A stretch of DNA of 64,000 nucleotides. Source: Rhodovulum bhavnagarense. GTDB taxonomy: Bacteria; Pseudomonadota; Alphaproteobacteria; Rhodobacterales; Rhodobacteraceae. Of this stretch, positions 9,025 through 17,583 are shown one piece after another. The notes beneath the pieces are model-generated. The model was not told the origin of the DNA. It worked only from the letters and a program-made list of their open reading frames with translations, and searched no databases. The position numbers and the translations under genes were made by a program. The stretch lies in contig NZ_SLXU01000002.1 of NCBI RefSeq assembly GCF_004343505.1, forward strand, positions 186,001 to 250,000, written 5' to 3'. Each line of letters starts with the position of its first letter. The stretch's first letter is position 1.

Positions 9025-10803
9025 TTATGCATCGATGCCTGCCAGCGCCCTTGCGAAATCTTCGGGGTCGAAGGGGGCAAGATCCTCGATCCTTTCACCC
9101 ACGCCGATGGCATGGATCGGCAGGCCGAAGCGGTCGGCCAGTGCAACCAGAACGCCGCCCTTGGCAGTACCGTCAAGCTTGGTCATCACCAAGCCGGACA
9201 CGTCGGACATCTTCTGGAACGTCTCGACCTGAGACAGCGCGTTCTGTCCGGTTGTCGCGTCCAGAACCAAAAGCGTGTTATGCGGCGCGCTCTCGTCGCG
9301 CTTGCGGATCACGCGCACGATCTTTTCCAGCTCTGCCATGAGGTCGGCGCGGTTCTGCAACCGCCCTGCCGTGTCGATCATCAACAGGTCGGTGCCCTCG
9401 GCCTCGGCCCGGGCCATCGCATCAAAGGCAAGGCTGGCCGGATCGGACCCCTCGGGCGCGGTCATCACCGGCACGCCGGCGCGATCTCCCCAGACCTGCA
9501 ATTGTTCCACGGCAGCGGCGCGAAAGGTATCGCCAGCAGCGATAATCACCGATTTCCCGGCATCGCGGAACTGGCTGGCCAGTTTGCCGATCGTGGTGGT
9601 CTTGCCCGAACCGTTCACCCCCACCACCAGCACCACCTGGGGTTTGCGAGGATAAAGCGGCATCGGACGCGCGACAGGTTCCATGATCTGCGCGATCTCG
9701 TGGGCCAGGATATCCTTGATCTCGTCGACCGACAGCCGCTTGCCGAACCTGCCCTCGGCCATGTTGGCGGTCACGCGCATGGCGGTATCGACGCCCATAT
9801 CGGCAGTGATCAAAAGCTCTTCGAGGCTTTCGAGCATGTCGTCATCCAATTCGCGGCGTATGACGGTGCGCTTGCCCCCGCCCAGCACGCGCGACAACAA
9901 CCCCCCGCGTTGATCTGCGCCGGTTTCCTGCATCCCGGCACTTGCCTTGATCGCATCAAGAGGGCCTTCGGCACGCTCAATCGACAGGGGCGCCGGACTG
10001 GCCGGTTCCACGGATGCTGATTGTTCGGGTAAAGAGGCCGGCCCGGCATCGGCAGAAGTCGGCGCGGACAGGTCATCAGGTGCGAACGCGGCCGGCGCAC
10101 GCGGTTCTGCCCTGGTGTCCGGCTTGGGGTCGGTGCGGCCCAGCATTCGGCCTAAAAGTCCCTTGCGCGGCATATCGGGGCCGCGTTCGTTCTTGTCTAG
10201 ACCGGTCAGGGTCTCGATCGGGACGGATGGCGTAGGCAGTTCCGCCGGGCCAGAAGGCGGGATTTCTGTCGGTGGCTCTTCCGGGGTCCATGCGGGGGCG
10301 GGTGGCTGTTCTGTGGGCGCAGGGCCGGGCAGGGGCTCGGGGGTCGGGGCCGGGCCTGGCTCTGGCGCAGGCTGGGGCTCTGGCTCGGGTTCTGGCGTTG
10401 GCTCGGGTTCGGGCAAGGGCTCGGGGTGGGGCACCGGTTCCGGTTCCGCGGGTGGAACGGGCGTGGGTTCCGGTGCTGGGCAAGGGTCACTCGGCGCGGG
10501 CAGATCTGGCAAGGGCTCTTGCGTGACTACCGGTGCGGGATCGATCCCGGCGGGTCTGTCGTCATCGGCCAGCGGGGCCGGGGGCGCCGGCATCCTGTCG
10601 GGCACTGCATCGGCCGCGCCCAGCACCAGGGTTTCGGCGCCGGGGCTCGGCGCGAGGTCCGGGGTTGGTTCACTTGCGGGTTCTGGCGCGGCGCCATCGA
10701 TATCTTCTTGGGTGCCGCCCTCGTTCACGATGGCCTCTAGCCCCTCCTCGATCTTCGACGAGGACTTGCGCAATTTGTTCCTGAGCTTGCTGAAAAACGC
10801 CAT
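9025..10803 (-). CDS. ftsY: Signal recognition particle receptor FtsY with long Pro/Glu linker
   Basis: 592 residues. Residues 1-22 form a basic amphipathic start (KLRNKLRKSSSK) suited to membrane contact; about 30-190 is a very Pro/Glu-rich linker with PEP repeats; the NG GTPase domain fills about 310-592. GTPase motifs: G1 GVNGSGKTT (about 395-403), DTFRAAA, G3 DTAGR, G4 TKLDGTAKGG. Docks SRP-ribosome complexes to the SecYEG translocon at the inner membrane. Alphaproteobacterial FtsY proteins carry variable acidic N-terminal regions, so the linker is family-like, though unusually proline-rich. First gene of a four-gene minus-strand run. Confidence 0.96.
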   Translation of the reverse strand: MAFFSKLRNKLRKSSSKIEEGLEAIVNEGGTQEDIDGAAPEPASEPTPDLAPSPGAETLVLGAADAVPDRMPAPPAPLADDDRPAGIDPAPVVTQEPLPDLPAPSDPCPAPEPTPVPPAEPEPVPHPEPLPEPEPTPEPEPEPQPAPEPGPAPTPEPLPGPAPTEQPPAPAWTPEEPPTEIPPSGPAELPTPSVPIETLTGLDKNERGPDMPRKGLLGRMLGRTDPKPDTRAEPRAPAAFAPDDLSAPTSADAGPASLPEQSASVEPASPAPLSIERAEGPLDAIKASAGMQETGADQRGGLLSRVLGGGKRTVIRRELDDDMLESLEELLITADMGVDTAMRVTANMAEGRFGKRLSVDEIKDILAHEIAQIMEPVARPMPLYPRKPQVVLVVGVNGSGKTTTIGKLASQFRDAGKSVIIAAGDTFRAAAVEQLQVWGDRAGVPVMTAPEGSDPASLAFDAMARAEAEGTDLLMIDTAGRLQNRADLMAELEKIVRVIRKRDESAPHNTLLVLDATTGQNALSQVETFQKMSDVSGLVMTKLDGTAKGGVLVALADRFGLPIHAIGVGERIEDLAPFDPEDFARALAGIDA

Positions 10804-11029
10804 GTCGCCTCCTGCCGGGCCACGGCCCTGACCCTGTCCTGACCTATGCGCAATCGCGCCGATATGGAAGGGGCCGGTGCCGCGCCGTTAAACCCATATC
10901 TTGCTGGCAGCATGATGATGGGGCGCGGCGGTGCGCGCCATGCCGCCCCGCGCCGCAGCCGCGCAGGCGACTGGCCAAGACGCGCCCGGTCTGGCAGACT
11001 CGGGGCCGCGTTTCCGACCCGGAGTCTCC

Positions 11030-11428
11030 ATGCGCCCGATCCTTTTCGTCCTCACATTGATGGCCGCGCTGCCCGCGTCCGCCGCCGAACCGATGAGCGC
11101 GGCCCAGTTCGATGCCTATGTCACCGGAAAGACGCTGCTCTACGCCACCGGTGGACAAGCCTATGGGGCCGAGCAATATCTCGACGGGCGGCGGGTGATC
11201 TGGACTTTCCTCGACGGCGAATGCGTCGAGGGCACATGGTACGAGGCGGCGGGGCTGATCTGTTTTCGCTATGACCACGACCCGCAAAACCCCCAGTGCT
11301 GGAGCTTTTACCAGGACGCCTCTGGCCTGACGGCGCGCTATGAGAACGACCCGGTTTCGACCGAGTTGATCGAGGTCGAACAAAGCCGCGAGCCGCTGGT
11401 CTGCACCGGCCCCGAGGTCGGGGTCTGA
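11030..11428 (+). CDS. Small secreted protein, unknown function
   Basis: 132 residues with a clear Sec signal peptide (MRPILFVLTLMAALPASAAEP, cleavage after ASA-A), so the mature protein of about 113 residues is periplasmic. It contains four cysteines (ECVEG, LICFRY, PQCWSF, LVCTGP), consistent with two disulfides. No catalytic motif is recognised. Start ATG 11030 is preceded by GGAG at 11021; an in-frame start about 100 bp upstream would bury the signal peptide and is unlikely. Divergent from ftsY with a 226-bp shared upstream region, convergent with the MORN gene (7 bp apart). Confidence 0.75.
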   Translation: MRPILFVLTLMAALPASAAEPMSAAQFDAYVTGKTLLYATGGQAYGAEQYLDGRRVIWTFLDGECVEGTWYEAAGLICFRYDHDPQNPQCWSFYQDASGLTARYENDPVSTELIEVEQSREPLVCTGPEVGV

Positions 11429-11435
11429 GCAGGGC

Positions 11436-12881
11436 CTACTGCGCCGGGGCGGCGGTATCCTCGACCGCGTCGGCGGCGCCGGTGGTCAGCACGCCGTTCT
11501 TCCAGGTTCCGCTTTCTTCATCGCCGGTGGCATAGCGCATCACGCCGTCGCCTTCGCGTGTGCCCATGGCAAAGCTGCCTTCGTAGACGTCGCCATTGGC
11601 ATAGGTCGCGCGGCCATGGCCATCGAACTTGCCGGCCTTCCAGCCGCCAGCATAGGAAAACCCGTCTGGCATGGTGATGGTGCCCTGTCCCTCGCGCTGG
11701 CCCTTGACGAAACCGCCCGTGTAGACCGACCCGTCGGCATAGGTCGCGGTCCCCTCGCCATGGCGCATTCCCCCTTGCCAGTCGCCGGTGTAGGAATAAC
11801 CGCTCTGGTAGGTCATCGTCCCCTGTCCGTCATAGGCGGCATCCCTGAAACTGCCCTCGTAGACCAGGCCATCGGGGAATGTGGCGCGCCCTTCGCCCTC
11901 GATCACGCCGGCGACCCATCCGCCCTCGTAGGTCGAGCCGTCGGGATAGACGACCTTGCCTGCGCCTTCGGGCAGGTCGTTGACGAAACTCCCGACATAG
12001 ACGGTGCCGTCGGGATAGGTCAGGGTGCCGTCGCCCTCGATCTTGCCAGCGACCCACTCGCCCTCGTAGCGATAGCCGTCCGCGCCGATGAAGGTGCCGA
12101 TGCCGTGGCGCTTGTCGGCATCGTAGCTGCCGTCGTAGACATCGCCGTTGGCATAGGTGACCCGGCCCTTGCCCTGGCGTTCGCCATCCACGAAATCGCC
12201 CTCGTAGATATCGCCATTGGGCTGGGTCAGGCGCCCTTGGCCGTTCATCTCGCCATCGGCCCAGTCGCCGACATAGATCAGCCCCTCGGGTGTGGTCAGC
12301 GTGCCGGTGCCCGCGCGCTGGCCGTTCTTCATGGTGCCCTCGTAGACGCGGCCGCCGGGATAGGTGATGGTGCCCTTGCCCTCTTTCACGCCGCTGACCC
12401 AGGTGCCGTCATAGACATAGCCGTTGGGGCTGGTCATGGTGCCGACGCCGTGATGGATGGCGTTGCGGAACTCGCCTTCATATCTCACCCCGTTGGCATA
12501 GACCGCGACCCCGGTGCCGGTGATCTTGCCGTCCTCCCACTCGCCCTCGTAGGTGCCGCCATCGGCAAAGGTGATCTTGCCAAGGCCATGTGGCTTGCCG
12601 TCAAGGAATTCGCCCTCGTAGACCGAGCCGTTGACCAGCCGGGCCATGCCCTCGCCCTCGATGCGCCCGTCGACCCACTGGCCGGTATACTCATACCCGT
12701 TGGGCAGCCGGTAGGTGCCGGTGCCGTGTTGCTTGCCATCCTTGAAGGTGCCCTCGTAGATGCCGCCATCATCGTATTGACGCGTTATCACCCCGTTCGC
12801 ATCCTGGGCCTGCGCGCCCCCCCCGAGCACGAGCAGCGCAACCAGCGCCGCGCGTGATGCTGCCTTGCCTGCCTTGTGCAA
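11436..12881 (-). CDS. Secreted MORN-repeat protein (18 full repeats)
   Basis: 481 residues: a signal peptide (about residues 1-25, ending GGGAQAQ), then eighteen 23-residue MORN units plus one degenerate unit (about residues 36-465), and a short acidic tail. Each unit follows YxGxF/W-x-DGxxxGxGxxxxxxG, for example VYEGEFLDGKPHGLG. The aromatic after the second glycine alternates Phe and Trp from unit to unit, with a parity slip around units 9-11. MORN arrays form long beta-hairpin rods that bind lipid or protein; in bacteria the function is mostly unknown. Predicted periplasmic or outer-surface. Stands alone, divergent from nadE. Confidence 0.9.
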   Translation of the reverse strand: MHKAGKAASRAALVALLVLGGGAQAQDANGVITRQYDDGGIYEGTFKDGKQHGTGTYRLPNGYEYTGQWVDGRIEGEGMARLVNGSVYEGEFLDGKPHGLGKITFADGGTYEGEWEDGKITGTGVAVYANGVRYEGEFRNAIHHGVGTMTSPNGYVYDGTWVSGVKEGKGTITYPGGRVYEGTMKNGQRAGTGTLTTPEGLIYVGDWADGEMNGQGRLTQPNGDIYEGDFVDGERQGKGRVTYANGDVYDGSYDADKRHGIGTFIGADGYRYEGEWVAGKIEGDGTLTYPDGTVYVGSFVNDLPEGAGKVVYPDGSTYEGGWVAGVIEGEGRATFPDGLVYEGSFRDAAYDGQGTMTYQSGYSYTGDWQGGMRHGEGTATYADGSVYTGGFVKGQREGQGTITMPDGFSYAGGWKAGKFDGHGRATYANGDVYEGSFAMGTREGDGVMRYATGDEESGTWKNGVLTTGAADAVEDTAAPAQ

Positions 12882-13032
12882 TTCTGCCCCCCTGGCTCTG
12901 CCCTAGCGGTCTGTCCGAAAGCGTGAAGACCCTAGTTGAGGCTCCGGGCGCTGACAACGCTTTTTGCCGCCAATCGGCTTTCACTTGCCTGTCAGTCTGC
13001 TAAGAGGCGCGGGAACACAAACGGGTGCGCGC

Positions 13033-14691
13033 ATGGCACAGAGTTTTCGCCTGACACTGGCCCAGTTGAACCCCGTCGCCGGGGCGCTGGGCACGAACGC
13101 CGCCAAGGCCCGAGCCGCCTGGCAAGAGGCGCGGCGCGCGGGGGCCGATATGATCGCCTTTCCCGAGATGTTCCTCACAGGCTACCAGGTGCAGGATCTC
13201 GTGCGAAAGCCCGCCTTCCTGGCGGATGCGATGGCGCATGTGGAACAGCTTGCGCGCGACTGCGCGCAGGGGCCGGCGCTGGGGATCGGGGCGCCGTTTG
13301 CCGCGCATGGAAAGCTTTATAACGCCTATTACATCTGCCAGAACGGCGAGGTTACGGCCCGCATCTTCAAGCATCGTCTGCCCAATTCCGAGGTCTTTGA
13401 CGAGATGCGTGTTTATGACGGCGGGCCGATCAGCGGTCCGTTTTCCGTGGGGCCGCTGCGCATTGGTGCCCCGATCTGCGAGGATGCTTGGGCCGAGGAC
13501 GTGCCCGAGGCGCTGGCCGAGACCGGGGCCGAGATCCTGCTTGTGCCCAACGGGTCGCCCTATCACCGGGGCAAGCAGGATCTGCGTATCGCGCAAATGG
13601 TCTCGCGCGTGGTCGAGACGGGCCTGCCGCTGGTCTATCTCAACCTTGTTGGCGGACAGGATGACCAGGTGTTCGACGGGGCCTCTTTCGTGCTGAATCC
13701 GGGCGGGGTTCTGGCGGTGCAGATGCCGGGCTTTGACGAGGGGTTGGCGCATGTCGATTTTGCCCACACCTCCGAAGGCTGGCGCGCGCAAGACGGCCTG
13801 CGCGCCGTTCATCCCGACGAATGGGAGCAGGATTACCGCGTAATGGTGACTGCCCTTGGCGATTACCTGGCGAAAAGCGGCTTTTCGCGCGTTCTGCTGG
13901 GGCTGTCGGGTGGGATCGACAGCGCGCTGGTGGCCGCCATCGCCGCCGACGCGATCGGGCCGGAGAACGTGCGCTGCGTGATGCTGCCCTCGGAATACAC
14001 CTCGCCTGCCTCGCTGGAGGATGCCGCCGCGGTGGCCCGCGCGCTGGGCTGCCGTCTGGACGAGGTGCCGATCGACGGGCCGCGCGCCGCCGTCACGCAG
14101 GCGCTGGCGCCGCTTTTCGCGGGAACGCAGCCCGATCTTACCGAGGAGAACGTCCAGTCCCGACTGCGCGGGCTGATCCTTATGGCGCTGTCCAACAAGT
14201 TCGGCGAGATGCTCTTGACGACCGGCAACAAGTCCGAGGTGGCCGTTGGCTACGCCACGATCTACGGCGACATGGCGGGCGGCTACAACCCGATCAAGGA
14301 TCTCTACAAGACCCGCGTGTTCCAGACCTGCCGCTGGCGCAACGAAAACCACCGCGACTGGATGAAGGGTCCCGCGGGCGAGGTCATTCCCCCCCGCGTG
14401 ATCGACAAGCCCCCAAGTGCTGAATTGCGTGCGGATCAGAAGGACGAGGACAGCCTGCCGCCCTATCCGGTGCTTGACGCGATCCTGACGGGGCTGATCG
14501 ACGACGAGAAATCGGTGGCAGACCTGGTGGCGCAGGGCCTTGATCGCGAGACCGTGCAGCGGGTCGAGCATCTGGTCTATCTGAGCGAATACAAGCGTTT
14601 TCAATCCGCGCCCGGCGCGCGGCTGACCCGGCGCGCGTTCTGGCTGGACCGCCGCTATCCGATCGTGAACCGCTGGCGCGATCCCTCCTAG
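13033..14691 (+). CDS. nadE: Glutamine-dependent NAD+ synthetase
   Basis: 552 residues, two domains. The N-terminal nitrilase-type glutaminase (about 1-255) shows the catalytic triad E45 (FPEMFLTGY), K113 (FKHRLPNSE) and C149 (GAPICEDAW). The C-terminal NAD synthetase has the ATP-pyrophosphatase loop SGGIDS at 292-297 and the downstream TTGNKSEVAVGYATIYGDMAGG segment. Amidates deamido-NAD with ammonia channelled from glutamine, the last step of NAD synthesis. Start ATG 13033 begins the usual family N-terminus (FRLTLAQLNPVAG); earlier in-frame codons are not typical. Confidence 0.96.
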   Translation: MAQSFRLTLAQLNPVAGALGTNAAKARAAWQEARRAGADMIAFPEMFLTGYQVQDLVRKPAFLADAMAHVEQLARDCAQGPALGIGAPFAAHGKLYNAYYICQNGEVTARIFKHRLPNSEVFDEMRVYDGGPISGPFSVGPLRIGAPICEDAWAEDVPEALAETGAEILLVPNGSPYHRGKQDLRIAQMVSRVVETGLPLVYLNLVGGQDDQVFDGASFVLNPGGVLAVQMPGFDEGLAHVDFAHTSEGWRAQDGLRAVHPDEWEQDYRVMVTALGDYLAKSGFSRVLLGLSGGIDSALVAAIAADAIGPENVRCVMLPSEYTSPASLEDAAAVARALGCRLDEVPIDGPRAAVTQALAPLFAGTQPDLTEENVQSRLRGLILMALSNKFGEMLLTTGNKSEVAVGYATIYGDMAGGYNPIKDLYKTRVFQTCRWRNENHRDWMKGPAGEVIPPRVIDKPPSAELRADQKDEDSLPPYPVLDAILTGLIDDEKSVADLVAQGLDRETVQRVEHLVYLSEYKRFQSAPGARLTRRAFWLDRRYPIVNRWRDPS

Positions 14692-15038
14692 GGCAGGGCG
14701 TGGCACCCTGCGCGGGGCTGGCCGAGCGCAGATGAAACCTTGTCCCACCCGGAAAATACGCGCTGAAATTTTGTGCAAACGCGGTGCCGCGCGGCCCGTT
14801 GGGCGACTTGTTTCTGGTCAAGCGGGGATGACCTGCGTTTTCGTCCATCCTGCGAAGATGTAGGGGTTTATTGGGCTTTGCTATTGAAAAGTAATCAAAA
14901 AAATCGGCTTCAGGCTGTAGAAACTTCTACGTTGCAACTCTCGTTTCACATGCTACCGTCAAACGAAAGGGCCCAAAGGGTCGACAACAACGACACCGGG
15001 CGCGCCGACAGGCGCGGCGATGCAACAGGGGGTATCGC
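14692..15038 (+). promoter_or_regulatory. Upstream region of the polyamine-type ABC operon with 6+2+6 palindrome
   Basis: 347 bp without a convincing gene. Just after nadE lies a weak hairpin (GCAGGG at 14693-14698 with CCCTGC at 14706-14711). The right half is AT-richer than its surroundings. It holds a palindrome GTAGAAACTTCTAC (14917-14930) next to a candidate sigma-70 promoter, -35 TTGCAA (14932-14937) and -10 TACCGT (14954-14959), 16 bp apart. The palindrome touching the -35 box is a plausible operator for the transporter genes; the regulator is unknown. Confidence 0.4.
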
Positions 15039-16139
15039 TTGAATTCTGCTGCGAACGATGCGTTCGTGGTCTTTGACCGCGTTCAGAAAAGTTACGATGG
15101 CGAAACGCTTGTCGTGAAGGATCTCAACCTGTCGATCGGCAAGGGCGAGTTCTTGACGATGCTCGGCCCCTCAGGCTCGGGCAAGACGACCTGCCTGATG
15201 ATGCTGGCGGGGTTCGAGACAGCCACCCACGGTGACATCCTGCTTGACGGCGAGCCGATCAACAACATCCCACCGCACAAGCGTGGCATCGGGATGGTGT
15301 TCCAGAATTACGCGCTGTTCCCGCACATGACGGTGGCAGAGAACCTGGCTTTTCCCCTTGAGGTTCGCAATATCGGCAAATCGGCCCGCGAGGAAAAGGT
15401 CAGACGCGCGCTTGAAATGGTACAGATGGGGGCATTTGGCGGGCGCCGTCCGGCACAGCTTTCGGGTGGCCAGCAACAGCGTATTGCGCTGGCCCGCGCA
15501 TTGGTCTTCGAACCGGAACTCGTGCTGATGGACGAACCGCTGGGCGCGCTGGACAAGCAGTTGCGCGAGCACATGCAGTTCGAGATCACGAGGCTTGCCC
15601 ATAACCTGGGCATCACCACGGTCTACGTCACCCATGACCAGACCGAGGCGCTGACCATGTCCGACCGCGTCGCGGTGTTCGACGACGGGCGTATTCAGCA
15701 GCTTGCCGCGCCCGATATCCTTTACGAACAGCCCGAGAACAGCTTCGTCGCCCAGTTTATCGGTGAAAACAATACGTTGCTGGGCACCGTGAAAGAGATC
15801 AAGGATGATGTTGCCCTGGTCGAACTTGATGATGGCGAGCTGATCGACGCGAAGCCGGTGAACGTTTCCAAGCCCGGTGACCGCACGCTTGTCTCGATAC
15901 GCCCGGAGCGGGTTGAGATCAGCAAGGACAGGCTGTCGCCCGATGCGCATCTGGTGCACGCCGAGGTTCTGGAGTTCATCTATATGGGCGACATCTACCG
16001 CACCCGACTACGCGTGGCGGGAAATGAGGATTTCGTCATAAAGACCCGTAATGCCCCGGATCAGCGGCGGCTTAAACCGGGCGAACATATCGAGATCGGC
16101 TGGATGCCGCAGGATTGTCGGGCGCTCGACGCGCCATGA
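15039..16139 (+). CDS. ABC transporter ATPase, spermidine/putrescine (PotA) type
   Basis: 366 residues. Walker A GPSGSGKTT (about 46-54), Q-loop VFQNYALFPHM, signature LSGGQQQRIALARAL, Walker B LVLMDEPLGALD, His switch VTHDQ, followed by a C-terminal TOBE domain (about 240-360). Energises import by the two permeases encoded downstream. The start is a TTG at 15039; no in-frame ATG fits the family N-terminus (VFDRVQKSYDGETLVVKDLN), and a purine run AACAGGGGG precedes it. First gene of a four-gene operon with binding protein and two permeases. Confidence 0.92.
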   Translation: MNSAANDAFVVFDRVQKSYDGETLVVKDLNLSIGKGEFLTMLGPSGSGKTTCLMMLAGFETATHGDILLDGEPINNIPPHKRGIGMVFQNYALFPHMTVAENLAFPLEVRNIGKSAREEKVRRALEMVQMGAFGGRRPAQLSGGQQQRIALARALVFEPELVLMDEPLGALDKQLREHMQFEITRLAHNLGITTVYVTHDQTEALTMSDRVAVFDDGRIQQLAAPDILYEQPENSFVAQFIGENNTLLGTVKEIKDDVALVELDDGELIDAKPVNVSKPGDRTLVSIRPERVEISKDRLSPDAHLVHAEVLEFIYMGDIYRTRLRVAGNEDFVIKTRNAPDQRRLKPGEHIEIGWMPQDCRALDAP

Positions 16140-16222
16140 CATGCAACGGGCCTTGCCGCGCCCGGGGTGTGCGGGGCCTTCGTCCAAGAAACCCGGGACC
16201 AACCAACTGGGAGACTGACAGG

Positions 16223-17347
16223 ATGATGAAACGACTGCTTTCCGCGACCGCGCTTGTCGCGCTGCCGGCCGGAACCCTGTTTGCGCAGGATCTGCCGCCT
16301 TGCGAGAACTGTGCCGACAGCCTGACCGTGGTATCCTGGGGGGGCGCCTACCAGAACAGCCAGATCAAGGCCTATGCCGAGCCCTATGCCGCAGTCACGG
16401 GTGTGACTTTTACCTGGGATGAAAGCTCGGGCGAGGCGGTGGCCAAGCTGCGGGCTCAGAACGAGGCGGGCAACCTGACCTGGGATTTGGTCGACGTGAC
16501 TGCGGCCGACTCCATGCGGCTATGTGACGAGGGCCTCGCGATGGAGGTCGAGCATGACGAAATGCTGGCCGCTGCGCCTGACGGCACGCCCGCCAGCGAC
16601 GATTTCGGCGAGATGATCGTCAGCGACTGTTTCATCCCTCAGATCGTCTATTCCTACACCTTCGGCTATCGCAACGACGTGGAGGCGTGGAACGGCAACA
16701 CCCCCGACGATATTTGCGACGTGTTCGACCTGGAGGCATTCCCCGGCAAGCGCAGCCTGGAACGCCGTCCGCATAACAACATGGAATGGGCTCTGTTGTG
16801 TGACGGTGTAGCGATCGACGATGTCTACGACGCCCTCGAAACCCCCGAGGGCCAAGACCGCGCGCTGGCCAAGCTCGATACGATCAAGGATCAGACGATC
16901 TGGTGGACCGCGGGTGCGGACACGCCCCAGCTTTTGGCCGATGGCGAGGTCGCATTCGGCTCGACCTATAACGGCCGGCTGTTCAGCGTGATCGTCGAAC
17001 AGAACCAGCCGGTCTCGATGATGTGGGACACCCAGTCCTTCGACATCGACGGCTGGATCGTGCCCGCCGGTCTCGCCGAGGACAAGCTGAACCGGGTGAT
17101 GCATTTCCTGCATTTTGCCACCGATACCCAGCGTCTGGCCGATCAGGCGAAATACATTTCTTACGGTCCTGCACGCGACTCGTCGCAGCCGCTGGTTTCG
17201 ACCCATGCCGAACTGGGTATCGAGATGGGGCCGCATATGCCGACCAACCCCGAGAACTCGAAAAACGCCTTTGTGCAGAACTTCGAATGGTGGGCCGATT
17301 ATCGCGATGACCTGGACGCGAAGTTCCAGGCCTGGCTCGCGCAGTAA
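16223..17347 (+). CDS. Periplasmic substrate-binding protein, polyamine ABC transporter (PotD-like)
   Basis: 374 residues with a Sec signal peptide (LLSATALVALPAGTLFAQ) and a bilobed SBP_bac_8-type body; SLTVVSWGGAYQNSQIKAY is the typical first strand of the family. Captures the ligand in the periplasm and hands it to the membrane complex. Start ATG 16223, directly followed by a second ATG, has CTGGGAGA upstream; longer in-frame readings would destroy the signal peptide. Polyamine is inferred from family and operon order, not from visible ligand residues; a related cation or opine is possible. Confidence 0.9.
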   Translation: MMKRLLSATALVALPAGTLFAQDLPPCENCADSLTVVSWGGAYQNSQIKAYAEPYAAVTGVTFTWDESSGEAVAKLRAQNEAGNLTWDLVDVTAADSMRLCDEGLAMEVEHDEMLAAAPDGTPASDDFGEMIVSDCFIPQIVYSYTFGYRNDVEAWNGNTPDDICDVFDLEAFPGKRSLERRPHNNMEWALLCDGVAIDDVYDALETPEGQDRALAKLDTIKDQTIWWTAGADTPQLLADGEVAFGSTYNGRLFSVIVEQNQPVSMMWDTQSFDIDGWIVPAGLAEDKLNRVMHFLHFATDTQRLADQAKYISYGPARDSSQPLVSTHAELGIEMGPHMPTNPENSKNAFVQNFEWWADYRDDLDAKFQAWLAQ

Positions 17348-17390
17348 GCCCATCTTTCGTGCGCCGGACCCGGCGCGCGGCTTGAGGGCC

Positions 17391-17422
17391 GGGGCGGCGG
17401 CGGCACACCGCGCCGCCGCCCC
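17391..17422 (+). other. Perfect 12-bp GC hairpin in the binding-protein/permease gap
   Basis: GGGGCGGCGGCG (17391-17402) and its exact complement CGCCGCCGCCCC (17411-17422) flank an 8-nt loop, 44 bp after the binding-protein stop and about 160 bp before the permease. No T-run follows, so it is not a standard terminator. Intercistronic hairpins in this position commonly protect the upstream message and let the binding protein be made in excess over the permeases. Confidence 0.5.
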
Positions 17423-17583
17423 GATGACCGATCACGGAGATGCAGGATGCCCAAGGGCCTGATCGCGGCGTGCATGACGGAAACGGTCTTGATGGCCTTT
17501 CGGTGCGATGCCCGGAGCCATGTCCCCGACCCGGATGGTCGGGATGCAGGCATCACCCTTAAAGGCAGGAAAACGGGGACGCG

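Noticed and set aside
9947-10831. Gly/Ser-rich frame opposite the ftsY linker
   Set aside because: Mirror of the Pro/Glu repeats of FtsY; repetitive DNA reads as low-complexity protein on the other strand.
14773-15042. 89-codon frame before the ABC ATPase gene
   Set aside because: No ribosome-binding site, no recognisable features, covers the promoter and palindrome.
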